In this document: positions 42,933-43,732 of the stretch, in pieces
Numbering within the stretch: position 1 is the stretch's first letter
Layout: each line of letters opens with the position of its first letter
Assembly: GCA_001628485.1 (NCBI GenBank)
Contig: LURR01000032.1
Span: 1 to 43,732, forward strand
DNA: 43,732 nt
Direction: 5' to 3'
DNA from: Marine group II euryarchaeote REDSEA-S11_B3N4
Lineage (GTDB): Archaea > Thermoplasmatota > Poseidoniia > Poseidoniales > Thalassarchaeaceae
Translations under genes and position numbers: made by a program
Notes under the pieces: generated by a model
The model's database searches: none
Seen by the model: the letters and a program-made list of their open reading frames with translations, nothing else
Told to the model about the DNA's origin: nothing

Positions 42933-43508
42933 ATGAAGAACTCTGGACACAGGCTAGGGGCCTCAGGAACTACTGCTGAGAACACTCTTGAGGGATATCG
43001 CGAATCCTCCGGAAAGCCAGAGATGAGGGGCTTCAGATACTGGGAGTTCGACATAAGAGAGTCCTCGGACGGAATCGTCTTCGTCTTCCACGACGATGTC
43101 ATAGACGTAGGTGGAAAACAGTCCGAGACTTCACAGATGCCATTCTCGGAGATCAAGAGGGCGGGTTCGCAGAGGGGGATTTCCATCCCGCTCTTCTCGG
43201 AAGTCTGCGAGGAGCTTGGTGAATCGCCAGAGATGGTGATGGTGGAGATAAAGCACCTGAGTTCGGAAGGTGCTAGGGCCGAGGTCCTGGAAGCACTCCG
43301 AACTAGAGGAAACTGGAAGGCAATGGCGACCCCAGAGAGGTTCTCCCGCACGTTCCCCTCAGATATCCGGGAAGATTGGAGGACTAGGTTTCAGTCGGCC
43401 GGGGTGGAGCTTGTCCGGGTCGGTCGCCATAGGGTGAATCTCTTCGATGCATGCAGGTCCCGGATGAGCTGGATATTCGCACAGCCTAGGTGGCTTTTCG
43501 GCCTGTGA
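42933..43508 (+). CDS. Short GDPD-like phosphodiesterase
   Basis: The 191-residue protein has the glycerophosphodiester phosphodiesterase start KNSGHRLGASGTTAENTLEGY (catalytic His6 and Arg7, then Glu and Asn), WEFDIRESSDGIVFVFHDD near 37-55 with the metal-binding Glu/Asp and second His, and VEIKHLS near 104. The family hydrolyses phospholipid-derived glycerophosphodiesters. At 191 residues it is shorter than the usual 230-250 and lacks the later metal-site segments, so its activity is uncertain. It is 5 bases after the radical SAM gene in the same direction. Confidence 0.65.
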   Translation: MKNSGHRLGASGTTAENTLEGYRESSGKPEMRGFRYWEFDIRESSDGIVFVFHDDVIDVGGKQSETSQMPFSEIKRAGSQRGISIPLFSEVCEELGESPEMVMVEIKHLSSEGARAEVLEALRTRGNWKAMATPERFSRTFPSDIREDWRTRFQSAGVELVRVGRHRVNLFDACRSRMSWIFAQPRWLFGL

Positions 43509-43550
43509 ACCCTCCTCAAGTTGATAGGTCCCCGACTCCGAAGCGGTACC

Positions 43551-43732
43551 GTGCCTGTCAGGAGGCCAGACCCCGAGAACTCGAAGGTGAACCCGTACCG
43601 GAGGCTCTCCGCATCTCAGGTCAATGCATGGAGGAAGTGTCCCAGGCTGTGGTACTACGGCTGGATGGCCAGACTAAAATCACCCCTTCCTCCCCAGATT
43701 CTGAGAGGAAACGCAGTAGAAGAGTGCGTATG
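43551..43732 (+). CDS. RecB/Cas4-like PD-(D/E)XK nuclease, 5' end only
   Basis: A GTG at 43551 opens 60 codons that run to the window edge with no stop. The start LSASQVNAWRKCPRLWYYGWM followed by ILRGNAVEECV matches the N-terminus of the RecB-type (PF12705) exonuclease family, where the Cys precedes the catalytic core and may join an Fe-S cluster. The nuclease residues lie off the window, so this is a family call only. No CRISPR genes are next to it. Confidence 0.55.
   Translation, partial: MPVRRPDPENSKVNPYRRLSASQVNAWRKCPRLWYYGWMARLKSPLPPQILRGNAVEECV

Noticed and set aside
1-43732. CRISPR array, transposon or phage
   Set aside because: No regularly spaced direct repeats, transposase or phage structural genes were found on reading both strands.

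Overview
The window looks like a chromosomal segment of a marine planktonic archaeon, most probably Candidatus Poseidoniales (Marine Group II, Thermoplasmatota). Pointers are a membrane-anchored archaeal LonB protease, ribosomal protein L40e, a UPF0147 protein, an archaeal-type AspRS and TrmI, an AbrB-PhoU phosphate regulator, TATA boxes about 25 bases before many start codons (leaderless transcripts), and very large secreted surface proteins. The lineage is inferred by eye from protein families, not from a search. No insertion sequence, prophage, CRISPR array or rRNA was seen.

Layout. 1-2400 (minus): amino-terminal 800 codons of a secreted beta-helix protein with cysteine repeats, cut by the window edge. 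2457-8932 (minus): a tightly packed six-gene metabolic operon (formyltransferase-like, SDR, luciferase-like monooxygenase, asparaginase-II-like, ALDH8-type aldehyde dehydrogenase, ketoacyl synthase III) whose pathway I cannot name; it is the best candidate here for an undescribed system. 9022-12741: a histone-fold doublet, small membrane proteins, a SLOG protein, aspS and trmI. 12840-20678: a 1063-residue surface protein with an extracellular thioredoxin domain, lonB, an MFS transporter, isoaspartyl peptidase and UPF0147. 20719-28392: a class V aminotransferase, the L40e/LysE pair, purA, a small zinc protein, P5C dehydrogenase with a sodium:solute symporter, and a PAP2 enzyme.

28389-35478 is a phosphate locus. 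A PiT carrier fused to a PhoU-like domain is divergent from an AbrB-PhoU regulator, followed by pstS, a fused pstC-pstA and pstB. The AT-rich control regions carry palindromic CTATAT/ATATAG elements, so the low-affinity and high-affinity phosphate systems sit around one candidate regulator.

35519-43732: a TSUP permease, two overlapping thymidylate-kinase paralogues (the second with a changed P-loop), a thioredoxin-CcdA fusion, tRNA-Val(CAC) overlapped by the end of deoC, serC, pdxT, a COG2108-like radical SAM gene with an apparent 4-base frameshift, a short GDPD-like protein and the start of a RecB/Cas4-type nuclease. SerC and PdxT are linked to serine and vitamin B6 metabolism.
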